DNA of 26,184 nt from Acholeplasmataceae bacterium UBA6150. Lineage in GTDB: Bacteria > Bacillota_I > Bacilli_A > Acholeplasmatales > UBA5453. The notes beneath the pieces were generated by a model. It worked only from the letters and a program-made list of their open reading frames with translations. It did not search any database and was not told the origin of the DNA. The position numbers were made by a program, and so were the translations under genes. The stretch's first letter is position 1, and each line of letters opens with the position of its first letter. The stretch spans positions 1-26,184 of the forward strand of contig DIUU01000015.1 of assembly GCA_002423145.1 (NCBI GenBank), written 5' to 3'. Below are positions 14,522 to 23,101 of this stretch, one piece after another.

Positions 14522-14976
14522 TTAAAAACGATGCCTATTACATGGGTTTAGCACTAAAAGAAGCCAAAAAAGCAGCGCTTAAAAATGAAGTTCCGGTTGG
14601 CGCTGTCATCGTTTTAGGTGACAAAGTGATTGCGAAAGCATATAATAAAAGGGTCGAAAAAGAACAAACGCATGCCCATGCTGAAATGATGGCTATTCAA
14701 AAAGCCAATCGGAAATTGGGTTCATGGCGTTTAGAAGATTGTAGACTTTATGTAACACTAGAACCCTGTCCGATGTGCGCTGGTGCAATCATTCAATCGA
14801 GAATGAAAACCCTATATTTCGGCGCGAAAGACCCTAAAGGTGGCGTCGCAGGCTCGGTTATCAATTTATTCGATGTCAAATTTAATCACCAAGTCGAAGT
14901 GGTTGGTGGTATACTAGAAGAGGCTTGTTCCAACGAGCTTAAAAACTTCTTTAAAATCCTTAGAAACAACAAATAG
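14518..14976 (+). CDS. tadA: tRNA-specific adenosine deaminase
   Basis: TadA converts A34 to inosine in the wobble position of tRNA-Arg(ACG). Zinc and catalytic motifs are present: HAE at residues 54-56 and PCPMC at 83-87. Length (152 aa) is typical. It overlaps tdk by four bases, and its stop (TAG 14974-14976) touches the first paired base of the SRP RNA, an arrangement (tadA next to the SRP RNA gene) that is common in Firmicutes. ADAR-like off-target families such as cytidine or guanine deaminase are unlikely given the HAEM and PCPMCAGA motifs. Confidence 0.95.
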   Translation: MIKNDAYYMGLALKEAKKAALKNEVPVGAVIVLGDKVIAKAYNKRVEKEQTHAHAEMMAIQKANRKLGSWRLEDCRLYVTLEPCPMCAGAIIQSRMKTLYFGAKDPKGGVAGSVINLFDVKFNHQVEVVGGILEEACSNELKNFFKILRNNK

Positions 14977-15087
14977 TATCCCTATGAGGCACCGTCATTC
15001 AATTTTATCGTGTGAACCTGGTCAGGTCTTGATCGAAGCAGCCATAAGCATGGGTATGATGTGAGTGGCGGTGCCTGATAGGGATAC
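14976..15087 (+). ncRNA. ffs: Signal recognition particle RNA (small bacterial type)
   Basis: This is a single long hairpin: GTATCCCTAT (14976-14985) pairs with ATAGGGATAC (15078-15087), GGCACCG (14988-14994) with CGGTGCC (15069-15075), and CATTCA with TGAGTG further in. The conserved Ffh-binding core is at the tip: GGTCAGGTC (15020-15028) on the 5' side and GAAGCAGCC (15035-15043) on the 3' side. The apical loop is TTGATC (15029-15034) instead of the usual GGAA-type tetraloop closed by C-G. No Alu domain is seen. The RNA binds Ffh and directs membrane proteins to FtsY. It is probably cotranscribed with tdk-tadA and ends at the terminator at 15095. Confidence 0.92.
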
Positions 15088-15094
15088 CCAATTT

Positions 15095-15119
15095 AAACCC
15101 CGTTTTGGGGTTTTTATTT
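15095..15119 (+). terminator. Terminator after the SRP RNA
   Basis: AAACCCC (15095-15101) pairs with GGGGTTT (15107-15113) around a five-base loop, followed by a T run. Confidence 0.9.
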
Positions 15120-15144
15120 TTTCCTATGCAAACGCTAACAACGG

Positions 15145-15153
15145 TGCTATAAT
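15145..15153 (+). promoter_or_regulatory. Extended -10 promoter of the lipoprotein nuclease
   Basis: TGCTATAAT is a perfect extended -10 at 38 bases before the start codon; no good -35 is seen. Confidence 0.65.
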
Positions 15154-15190
15154 AATTTTACCGACTCAAAATTCCGTGGGGTATTATTAA

Positions 15191-18100
15191 ATGAAAAGAA
15201 TCTATTTTAGCATGATTTTATTGTTCTTATTTGCAGGTTTGGTAGGTTGCGTAACAAATTCTATCACCCTAGAACAAGTTTTAGATGGTATTAGACTTGA
15301 ATTATCAGAAGGTGACACCTATAACAGTGTTACAAACGACATTAATTTGGTCGTAATGGACACGATTAAAAGTGAAATCGATGTTACTTGGTCATCATCC
15401 AATGAAGATTTCGCAACAATTCAAAACGATGTTGTAAAAATTACACGTACCTACAATGATGATATTACAATCACTCTCATTGCATCCTTCAGTTTCAAAG
15501 GACAAATTGAAGCTAAACCGTTTACGTTTATTATCATTCAACTGACAGATACAGAAGGCCCAATTATAACTGGAACTTCTAATCATACGATAAAGATTGG
15601 AGACCCAATACCTAATTATCTATTGGGTGTTTCCGCAAGCGATTCGATATCCAATCCGTCTACCCTTTCATTTAATGATGACATGGTCAATTATTCATTA
15701 CCCGGGGTATATAACGTCTATGTGATTGCTACCGATAACAAGAACAACGAAACACAGGTTACCATAGTTGTTGAAATTCTAGCCCTGTCCGTTTATGATA
15801 TTACATTCAAAGACGGTAATACTGTTTTAGAAACCATCTCTTTAACCGAAAAAGAAACCATTGACACACCAAGTGTGCCAGTAAAAGACGGTTATGATTT
15901 CATAGGTTGGTATAGTGACGCACTATTTGAAAATGCGTTTGTTTTCAATCAACTCGCAACCTCAAACTTAACCCTATATGCAAAATTCGAAACAGTCATC
16001 ATTCCCGATACTATTGGACCTACCATATTTGGAACTACCTCATTCACCTATTATGTAGGAGATCCGATTCCAAATTATCTCGCTCTTGTGTATGCGGTAG
16101 ACGAGGTTTCTGGACCAGTTGGCGTAACAGTATCGGATCAATTGGTGAATTACACCATCGAAGGTGCTTACGTTATTACATTTACTGCTTCAGATGAAGC
16201 AAATAATATTACCAACATTCAAACTCAAGTGCTTGTCCAAACCAAACCACTTCAAACCGCCATTGTTGAAAGTTTTGACACCATTGGTGCCATTGAATCT
16301 TCATATTCGAATGGGACTTTCACGGGGGTCAATGGGATTTCTTGGACTTATGTGGGGATGCGTACTGACCAAATTCTCAATGGTAAGTCATTAACCTTTG
16401 GTGCGAATGCTTCAAACTCACTGAAAGCGACTATTCCAGGGGGGATTGCCGCCTTTAGCATGAGTGCTAAACCCGTATTTACAGGAGCGGAACCTAGAAA
16501 TGTCGCCTTGTATATCAATGATACGCTGATTCAAACATTTGGTGTCACTACAGCACAGTTGACCTACCAAGTCACAGGATTGAATATCTCAGGCACTTAT
16601 ACATTAGAACTGAGAAATACAGGTGGATTACGTGTCATCATCGATGATGTGTCCATTACACCAAACAATGAACCTTTAGCCGTTAGACTATTAAATCAAG
16701 ATACCAATGCTCTAACATTACCAGCAGCCTTCATGAGCAATGGCACTTTAAATCTACCAGGGGTCGGCACCAATGGATCAACCATCGTTTACAGTTATGC
16801 ACAACCAACCAATCCGAATAATTCACTCATCAATCTCGTGACAGGCCAAGTAACGATGCCTCAAACTAACCAAGTATCTATCAGCATTAAAGCTGTCTTA
16901 AGTCTTGAAAGCTATACCAAAGAGAAAATCTTTACCATCAAAGTTGGTGAAGGCGATCCAATCTCACTATTTGAAGCGAAATCGATTAGTGGAGCGGTAA
17001 AAACCAAAGGCATCGTATCTGCAGTTGTTATCGAAACCAATTTCATTCGTTTATTCTTAGAAGACTACACGGATGCGATTCAAGTCTTGTTACCAAAACA
17101 AGGGTACACCGTGGTAGCAGGTGAAGAATTAATCATCAAAGGAAACATGGTAAATGGCGTCTTACAAGAGGTTACTAGCGTAGTTTCTAATGGCGTAAAA
17201 ACCATTTATTTAACCGAAGTCACGTACGAAGATTTATCATTTGTAGAATCAAGTCTGGTTATTTTTGTTGGTTTAATCCAAAGAGACTATACGACAGGCA
17301 CTTTATATGTTGTAACAGAAACTGGTGTTATTCAAGTTATCAACAAATCCAGTCAAACTGCCCCTTGGATCAATGCCAAATTGGGTCAAGAAGTGGTTAT
17401 CATTGGTAATGTTGTTAAAGAAAACAACCAATACGTTGTTTGGGTTACCGATGTAGAAGACTCAGAGGTTAGACCATTTGATGAAGATTTACTATTTGAT
17501 TTTATGGTCGATATTTTAGGTCTTTATTCACCACAAACAGTCACTAAAAATATGGATTTACCAACATCAGAACCGTTCTTTAACACCACCATTTCTTGGG
17601 TTTCCAGTCAACCAAGTGTGGTTTCTAATCAAGGTGTTTTTACCAAACCAAGTGAACGCACAGAACTCACCCTTACCTTCACCATTCAATTTACCAACCG
17701 CACGTTACAAGGGCTTATCTATGTGGTTGCGGAAGGGGCTCCGACCCTTTCAAACTATTACCTTAGTGCCCAAGGGTTAAGTGGAACAACCTTAAAGAGT
17801 GAACTTTCGAGAATCATCGCCAGTGCCAAGTCATCATCTTATGATGCTGCTAAGGAAATCTTAACGAAAGCAGATACTGTACCGGGTAATACAGGACTCT
17901 TGTATTTAATCTATGATTCGAGAACCACCACAGCAAAATGGGATGGGGCTTCGACATGGAATAGAGAACACGTATGGCCAGATTCTAAACTAGGCAGTGC
18001 ACCTACAGGTGAACCACACAACTTACGTGCTTCCACAGTTTCAGTCAATAGTTCACGAGGCAACCTTGCTTTTGTCAGCGGGTCTGGTACTTATGGTAGA

Positions 18101-18481
18101 GTAGGTTCTGGGTGGTATCCAGGCGATACCCATAAAGGCGACGTTGCGAGAATCATATTATACATGCATGTTCGCTGGGGATTGAGTATTTCTTCGAGTG
18201 TCATTGGCGATTTAAATATGTTCTTAAGATGGCACCAAGAAGACCCAGTTGACGCCTTTGAAATCAATCGCAATAATGTGATTTATTCCTATGTGAATAA
18301 TCGAAATCCATTCATTGATCACCCTGAGTTTGCAACTCTCATTTGGGGTTCTGTCAATACACGTCAAAGTGTAGTTAAAACCGTTGAAGCTTTACCATTT
18401 ATTCTCACTGTAGAAATGGTCATGCTTGAACCTGTTCACTATTATGAACCTAAAAACCAGTTTATGAAATATATCCAATAA
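15191..18481 (+). CDS. Large multidomain lipoprotein with C-terminal endonuclease I (EndA/Bsn-type) domain
   Basis: This 1096-residue surface nuclease probably breaks down external DNA or RNA for nucleotide salvage. A signal peptide ends in the lipobox LVGC (Cys20). In order: an atrophied bacterial Ig-like domain (about 24-110); a DUF5011-like domain (122-196); an InlB B-repeat/Listeria-Bacteroides repeat with the DGYDFIGWY core (202-268); a second DUF5011-like domain (273-350); a beta-sandwich-like region of unknown kind (355-492); an OB-fold-like segment (about 590-680); another atrophied Ig-like domain (about 765-845); and the nuclease domain (about 855-1075). The nuclease has WNREHVWPDS (His927), EPHNLRAS, NSSRGNLAF and a terminal HQEDPVDAFEINRN block, all typical of endonuclease I. 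The ribosome site (GGGG near 15178) is weak. It is a single-gene unit. Tdk encoded upstream would fit use of released thymidine. Confidence 0.92.
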   Translation: MKRIYFSMILLFLFAGLVGCVTNSITLEQVLDGIRLELSEGDTYNSVTNDINLVVMDTIKSEIDVTWSSSNEDFATIQNDVVKITRTYNDDITITLIASFSFKGQIEAKPFTFIIIQLTDTEGPIITGTSNHTIKIGDPIPNYLLGVSASDSISNPSTLSFNDDMVNYSLPGVYNVYVIATDNKNNETQVTIVVEILALSVYDITFKDGNTVLETISLTEKETIDTPSVPVKDGYDFIGWYSDALFENAFVFNQLATSNLTLYAKFETVIIPDTIGPTIFGTTSFTYYVGDPIPNYLALVYAVDEVSGPVGVTVSDQLVNYTIEGAYVITFTASDEANNITNIQTQVLVQTKPLQTAIVESFDTIGAIESSYSNGTFTGVNGISWTYVGMRTDQILNGKSLTFGANASNSLKATIPGGIAAFSMSAKPVFTGAEPRNVALYINDTLIQTFGVTTAQLTYQVTGLNISGTYTLELRNTGGLRVIIDDVSITPNNEPLAVRLLNQDTNALTLPAAFMSNGTLNLPGVGTNGSTIVYSYAQPTNPNNSLINLVTGQVTMPQTNQVSISIKAVLSLESYTKEKIFTIKVGEGDPISLFEAKSISGAVKTKGIVSAVVIETNFIRLFLEDYTDAIQVLLPKQGYTVVAGEELIIKGNMVNGVLQEVTSVVSNGVKTIYLTEVTYEDLSFVESSLVIFVGLIQRDYTTGTLYVVTETGVIQVINKSSQTAPWINAKLGQEVVIIGNVVKENNQYVVWVTDVEDSEVRPFDEDLLFDFMVDILGLYSPQTVTKNMDLPTSEPFFNTTISWVSSQPSVVSNQGVFTKPSERTELTLTFTIQFTNRTLQGLIYVVAEGAPTLSNYYLSAQGLSGTTLKSELSRIIASAKSSSYDAAKEILTKADTVPGNTGLLYLIYDSRTTTAKWDGASTWNREHVWPDSKLGSAPTGEPHNLRASTVSVNSSRGNLAFVSGSGTYGRVGSGWYPGDTHKGDVARIILYMHVRWGLSISSSVIGDLNMFLRWHQEDPVDAFEINRNNVIYSYVNNRNPFIDHPEFATLIWGSVNTRQSVVKTVEALPFILTVEMVMLEPVHYYEPKNQFMKYIQ

Positions 18482-18505
18482 AAGCCCATTCGTGGGCTTT
18501 TATCT
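18480..18505 (+). terminator. Terminator of the lipoprotein nuclease gene
   Basis: AAAAGCCCA (18480-18488), TTCG loop, TGGGCTTTT (18493-18501), then T-rich DNA; it overlaps the stop codon. Confidence 0.93.
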
Positions 18506-18518
18506 TAGATTTTTTTCA

Positions 18519-18545
18519 GTGACATATAAATATATGTGGTATAAT
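18519..18545 (+). promoter_or_regulatory. Promoter of the two-helix membrane protein and tkt
   Basis: TATAAT at 18540-18545 is preceded by TGG (18537-18539), an extended -10. GTGACA at 18519-18524 is a possible -35 at a short 15-bp spacing. Confidence 0.7.
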
Positions 18546-18566
18546 TAAATTTGGAGGAAGTACACC

Positions 18567-19193
18567 ATGAAATTACAATATGCGATTTTTAAACAACTAA
18601 ATGATCCAAAAGAAACTCAACAATCCGATGGGAAAACCGTAGAAATTCATTCTATGAATCAAACCCGTTATTTATCTCGTTTCGCTGGCAAAGGACAATT
18701 TGCTGTGTGGACAAGTGATTCAAAAACATACAGATTACTCATCGAAGACGGTTATTACAAAGTAATGAAAGACTTGTATTCTAAACGTGTTAACCAAGTT
18801 TGGATTCAATTCTATGAAAAAGCCGACAAAGTTCGTTTTGGATTACTCTATAAAATGGTTTTTCCAATGATCGCAGTATCGATGTTATTGGCTGTCTTAT
18901 TCTCAATGATTCCAGCACTAAGCGGATATCAAAATTACGCTCTAATCGGGATTTTAGCCGTGGTATTGGTAACGAATATGTTACAAACCTCCATCATGCG
19001 TAAAAAAGTCGAAGGCGCTAGAACAGAAGCTGTAAGAGACATTAAACTCATTGTTGGAGAAAATAAGTTCAATGAATTATTGGAACATCAAGGGAAATAC
19101 TATGAAGAGTATTTTAAATTTGATCAAAAAACAGAAGCTACCGAAGAAGTAAAAGAAGAACAAACTGTAACTGAAGAAGAAAAATCTAAATAG
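18567..19193 (+). CDS. Unrecognised two-helix membrane protein
   Basis: I do not recognise the family. The 208-residue product has a soluble N-terminal half (1-90) rich in charged and aromatic residues, two membrane helices (about 92-117 and 122-143) joined by a short loop, and a cytoplasmic-type C-terminal half ending in a Glu/Lys-rich tail (from about residue 190). There is no signal peptide. GGAGG at 18553-18557 is 9 nt from the ATG, a strong site. It lies 11 bases before the transketolase gene and shares its promoter; whether this link is functional is unknown. Codon use and base composition look like the neighbours. Confidence 0.85.
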   Translation: MKLQYAIFKQLNDPKETQQSDGKTVEIHSMNQTRYLSRFAGKGQFAVWTSDSKTYRLLIEDGYYKVMKDLYSKRVNQVWIQFYEKADKVRFGLLYKMVFPMIAVSMLLAVLFSMIPALSGYQNYALIGILAVVLVTNMLQTSIMRKKVEGARTEAVRDIKLIVGENKFNELLEHQGKYYEEYFKFDQKTEATEEVKEEQTVTEEEKSK

Positions 19194-19204
19194 AGAGGTA
19201 ATTT

Positions 19205-21160
19205 ATGGAAAAGATGGATCATTTAAGTATTCAATCATTACGTTTCCTAGGTGTCGACGCAATCAATCAAGCTAACTCCGGTCACCCAGGTATTGTGTTG
19301 GGGGCTGCACCCATGGCGCATGTGCTTTACACACGCTTTTTAAAAGCATTCCCTAAGAAGTCAAATTGGTTTAACCGTGACCGTTTCATTTTATCTGCGG
19401 GACACGGATCGATGTTATTGTATGGTTTAAATCATTTATCCGGATACCAATTATCCATGGATGATTTGAAAAATTTTAGACAAATCGGTAAAACCCCAGG
19501 ACACCCTGAGTACGGACATACCGATGGTGTTGAAACCACATCGGGCCCACTTGGACAAGGTATTTCAAACGGGGTAGGTATGGCTTTGGCTGAAACCCAT
19601 CTCGCTGCGCGTTTTAACAAACCTGATTTTCCAGTCATTGACCACTTTACTTATGTACTATGTGGCGATGGCGACCTTCAAGAAGGGGTTGCACTAGAGG
19701 CTTTATCTTTAGCGGGACACCTTGGACTAGGCAAACTAATTGTCTTATTTGATTCAAACGATATTCAACTAGATGGTAAAGTATCTATGGCATTTTCCGA
19801 TGACCATAAAAAGAAGTTTGAATCGATGAACTGGCATTATCAAAAAGTCAGTGATGGTAACGATCTAAATGCGATTACCAAAGCCATTAAAAAGGCTCAA
19901 AGAGAATCCGATAAACCGAGCGTTATTGAAGTCAAAACCATCATTGGTTATGGCACTTCTTTAGCAGGCACATCGAATGTTCATGGATCACCGATTGGAC
20001 TAGAAAAGGCCGATGAACTCAGAAAGAACTTAAACTGGAACTATAAACCGTTTGAAGTGCCACAAGATGTATACAAATTCTATAAAACAAAAGTCTACAA
20101 TAGAGGTTCCCGTTACTACCGCAAATGGATTCAAATGATTGCTGAATACCAAGAAAAATTCCCAACAGAAGCGGCGCTATTGAAATCGTTTATTGTTGAA
20201 AATCAAGAATTAGAACTCAAGGATTTACCAAAATTTGAAGTTGGTGCACAAATCGCTACTAGAGCAGCCTCTGGTAAAGTATTGGATGAATTATCTAAAC
20301 TCATGCCGAACATTATTGGCGGATCTGCAGACTTAACAGCATCCACAAAAGCCAAAGGTGCAGACGGGCATTTCACTAAAGAGTTCCGTCTTGGTAGAAA
20401 CATCAATTTCGGTGTTAGAGAACACGCCATGGGTGCGATTGTCAATGGTATGCAACTACATGGTGGACTTAAAGCGTTTGCCGGGGCTTTCTTTGTATTC
20501 TCTGATTACATGAAACCAGCCATTCGTTTAGCTGCACTTATGCAAATCCCTTCCATTTTCGTATTTTCACACGATACCATCGCTGTAGGTGAGGACGGTC
20601 CTACCCATGAACCGATTGAACAGCTCGCGGGACTTCGCGTCATTCCGGGCTTAAACGTCATGAGACCAGCCGACGCAAACGAAACCAGAGCCGCGTGGTT
20701 TTGGGCAATTAAACAACATAAAACCCCATCAGCCATCGTTCTTACTAGACAAAATCTAAAGACATTGCCGGTGGTTTGTATGGATGTATTTGAAAGAGGT
20801 GCCTATGTTGTTTCACCAGAAAAAGGTAGACTCCAAGGTGTATTACTCGCCTCGGGTTCAGAAGTTACATTAGCCATCGAAGCACAACATCAACTAGAAT
20901 CACAAGGGGTGTTTACCCGTGTTGTTTCGATGCCTTCTCACTATTTATTTGAAAGACAATCCGAAGCCTATAAACTAGAAGTGTTACCAAAAGGCGTGAA
21001 GACATTGGCCATTGAAATGGGCTCTTCAGCATCATGGTATAAATATACTCAGCATGTGTATGGTATTGACCGCTATGGTCTATCCGCCCCACTTGAAGTG
21101 GTCATCAAGGCTTTTGGTTTCACAAAAGAAAAAGTAGCACAAGCATTTTTAAATATTTAA
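19205..21160 (+). CDS. tkt: Transketolase
   Basis: This ThDP enzyme moves two-carbon units between sugar phosphates in the non-oxidative pentose phosphate pathway. Visible features are the substrate His residues in SGHPG (His27), SAGHGSM (His67) and GHPEYGHTDGVE (His100, His105), and the ThDP motif CGDGDLQEG...SND (Asp155, Asn185). The C-terminal half has VREHAMGAIVNGM, with the catalytic Glu-type region, and HDTIAVGEDGPTHEPIEQ. Length (651 aa) is near the usual 660. The start follows GAGAGGT by a normal distance. It ends at a terminator, so the unit is the two-helix protein plus tkt. DXS (a related ThDP enzyme) is excluded by the transketolase-specific His motifs and the two-domain order. 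Confidence 0.97.
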   Translation: MEKMDHLSIQSLRFLGVDAINQANSGHPGIVLGAAPMAHVLYTRFLKAFPKKSNWFNRDRFILSAGHGSMLLYGLNHLSGYQLSMDDLKNFRQIGKTPGHPEYGHTDGVETTSGPLGQGISNGVGMALAETHLAARFNKPDFPVIDHFTYVLCGDGDLQEGVALEALSLAGHLGLGKLIVLFDSNDIQLDGKVSMAFSDDHKKKFESMNWHYQKVSDGNDLNAITKAIKKAQRESDKPSVIEVKTIIGYGTSLAGTSNVHGSPIGLEKADELRKNLNWNYKPFEVPQDVYKFYKTKVYNRGSRYYRKWIQMIAEYQEKFPTEAALLKSFIVENQELELKDLPKFEVGAQIATRAASGKVLDELSKLMPNIIGGSADLTASTKAKGADGHFTKEFRLGRNINFGVREHAMGAIVNGMQLHGGLKAFAGAFFVFSDYMKPAIRLAALMQIPSIFVFSHDTIAVGEDGPTHEPIEQLAGLRVIPGLNVMRPADANETRAAWFWAIKQHKTPSAIVLTRQNLKTLPVVCMDVFERGAYVVSPEKGRLQGVLLASGSEVTLAIEAQHQLESQGVFTRVVSMPSHYLFERQSEAYKLEVLPKGVKTLAIEMGSSASWYKYTQHVYGIDRYGLSAPLEVVIKAFGFTKEKVAQAFLNI

Positions 21161-21184
21161 GAGGCGAGCAATCGCCTTCTTTTT
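21161..21184 (+). terminator. Terminator of tkt
   Basis: GAGGCGA (21161-21167), GCAA loop (21168-21171), TCGCCTT (21172-21178), then a T-rich run. Confidence 0.88.
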
Positions 21185-21197
21185 ACCTTTGAGTTTA

Positions 21198-21231
21198 TTA
21201 TGTTGTAAACATAAAAAGAACTTGATAGAAT
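21198..21231 (+). promoter_or_regulatory. Promoter of mnmG operon with overlapping palindrome
   Basis: TTGTAA (21203-21208) and TAGAAT (21226-21231) are 17 bp apart, and TGA precedes the -10. A perfect inverted repeat TTATGTT-GTA-AACATAA (21198-21214) covers the -35, so a repressor site is possible. Confidence 0.75.
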
Positions 21232-21252
21232 AGTACATCGGGAAGTGATATT

Positions 21253-23100
21253 ATGTTAGACGTTATCGTTGTTGGTGGCGGACATGCCGGTATCGAAGCG
21301 GCACTCGCGGCTGCGAGAATGGGTATGAAAACCATGCTCATCACAGGTCGCCTAGACCGTGTAGGAGCGATGAGCTGTAATCCATCGATTGGTGGACCTG
21401 CCAAAGGGGTTGTCGTCAGAGAAATCGACGCTTTGGGTGGTCAAATGGCCAGAAGCGCTGATAAAGGCCAAATCCAAATGAAAATGCTGAACCTTTCCAA
21501 AGGTCCGGCTGTTTGGGCTTTACGAGCTCAAATTGACAAGCTAGAGTATCCAAAAATCATGTTAGAGGTGCTAAAAAACACCCCTAATTTAACTTTGTTT
21601 GAAGCCTTAGTAAATGGCCTTCATGTAGAAGATTTCGTTGCCAAAGGTGTGGTTTTAGACAATAGTGAAGTGATCGAGTCTAAAACAGTCATTATCACGA
21701 CCGGGACTTACTTACACAGTAGAATCTTAATTGGCCATCAAACCAAAGAAAGTGGACCAGATAATCAACCCACAACCCATGGCATCAGTGCGCAATTAGC
21801 GAAACTGGGTTTTGAAATTGTCAGACTTAAAACGGGCACACCCCCAAGGATATTAAAAGAATCGATTCACTATGAAAAAACAACGCCACAATACGCCGAT
21901 GATAAGTTCCAAACGTTCTCTTATGACCCAGAGATCACAACCATGGGACATCAAGAACCTTGTTATTTGACCCATACCAATTTAATCACGCACGGGATCA
22001 TCAATATGCACTTGGGTGATTCCGCTATGTATGGTGGTATCGTCGAAGGTGTCGGACCAAGATACTGCCCATCGATTGAGGATAAAGTCGTTAGATTCAA
22101 TGACAAAGAAAGACACCAAATATTTCTCGAACCCGAGAGTTTGAGTTTGAACGAAATATATGTTCAAGGTCTGTCATCTTCCATGCCAAGAGATGTTCAA
22201 GCAAGAATTGTTCACTCCATAAAAGGGCTTGAAGACGCGGTTATCGTAAAATATGCTTACGCGATTGAATACGATGCCATCAACCCAACTCAACTGTATC
22301 AATCCCTAGAAACTAGACTTGTAAGTCATTTATTCTGTGCTGGCCAAATTAATGGTACCAGCGGGTATGAAGAAGCGGCGGGACAGGGCTTAATGGCGGG
22401 CATTAATGCCGCTTTAAAGATTCGCGGTGAAGCCCCATTTATATTAAAACGAAATGAAGCCTATATTGGGGTATTGATTGATGATTTAATCACCAAAGGC
22501 ACCAAGGAACCCTACCGTTTATTGACATCACGTGCTGAACACAGATTGTTGTTAAGACACGATAACGCTGACTTAAGATTACGTGATTATGGATTTAAAT
22601 ATGGTTTGGTAGATTCGGATAGATATGACCGCTTCATAAACAAAAAGAACGACATATCAAAACTCATCGAAGAAATTAAAACAGTATACATCATGCCCAC
22701 AGAATCAAACAATCAAATCATCCGTTCGACTGGGTCAAATAAGATTAGTGATAGAACATCTCTTTATGAACTACTCAAACGCCCAGAAATTAGATATAAT
22801 ATAATTAATGAATTTTATCCAAACACGTATATCGAGTCTGTATTGGAACAAGTTGAAATTCAAGTCAAGTATGCAGGCTATATTGACAAAGCATATAAAG
22901 AGGCAGAAAAAATGGTGAGAGTCGATGAAAAACCGATTCCTAATGACCTGAATTACGACCTCATTAAAAACTTAGCCAATGAAGCCCGTGTGAAACTAAA
23001 AAAGATTAGACCAACCACCTTGGGTCAAGCATCACGCATCAGTGGGGTTAACCCAGCCGATATATCCATACTATTGGTATATTTAGAATCATTGAGGTAA
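21253..23100 (+). CDS. mnmG: tRNA uridine-34 5-carboxymethylaminomethyl modification enzyme MnmG (GidA)
   Basis: MnmG works with MnmE to modify wobble U34 in several tRNAs, using FAD, NADH and methylene-THF. The N-terminal FAD motif GGGHAG (residues 8-13) is followed by MSCNPSIGGPAKG and QIQMKMLNLSKGPAVWALRAQ, both typical. The segment FCAGQINGTSGYEEAAGQG closes the FAD domain, and the C-terminus ends with SRISGVNPADISILLVYLE, the MnmE-contacting helix. Length (615 aa) is normal. GGAAGTGA precedes the ATG. It is the first gene of a five-gene unit, with rsmG two bases after its stop. The short-form TrmFO relative is excluded by length and by the C-terminal domain. Confidence 0.97.
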   Translation: MLDVIVVGGGHAGIEAALAAARMGMKTMLITGRLDRVGAMSCNPSIGGPAKGVVVREIDALGGQMARSADKGQIQMKMLNLSKGPAVWALRAQIDKLEYPKIMLEVLKNTPNLTLFEALVNGLHVEDFVAKGVVLDNSEVIESKTVIITTGTYLHSRILIGHQTKESGPDNQPTTHGISAQLAKLGFEIVRLKTGTPPRILKESIHYEKTTPQYADDKFQTFSYDPEITTMGHQEPCYLTHTNLITHGIINMHLGDSAMYGGIVEGVGPRYCPSIEDKVVRFNDKERHQIFLEPESLSLNEIYVQGLSSSMPRDVQARIVHSIKGLEDAVIVKYAYAIEYDAINPTQLYQSLETRLVSHLFCAGQINGTSGYEEAAGQGLMAGINAALKIRGEAPFILKRNEAYIGVLIDDLITKGTKEPYRLLTSRAEHRLLLRHDNADLRLRDYGFKYGLVDSDRYDRFINKKNDISKLIEEIKTVYIMPTESNNQIIRSTGSNKISDRTSLYELLKRPEIRYNIINEFYPNTYIESVLEQVEIQVKYAGYIDKAYKEAEKMVRVDEKPIPNDLNYDLIKNLANEARVKLKKIRPTTLGQASRISGVNPADISILLVYLESLR

Positions 23101-23101
23101 C

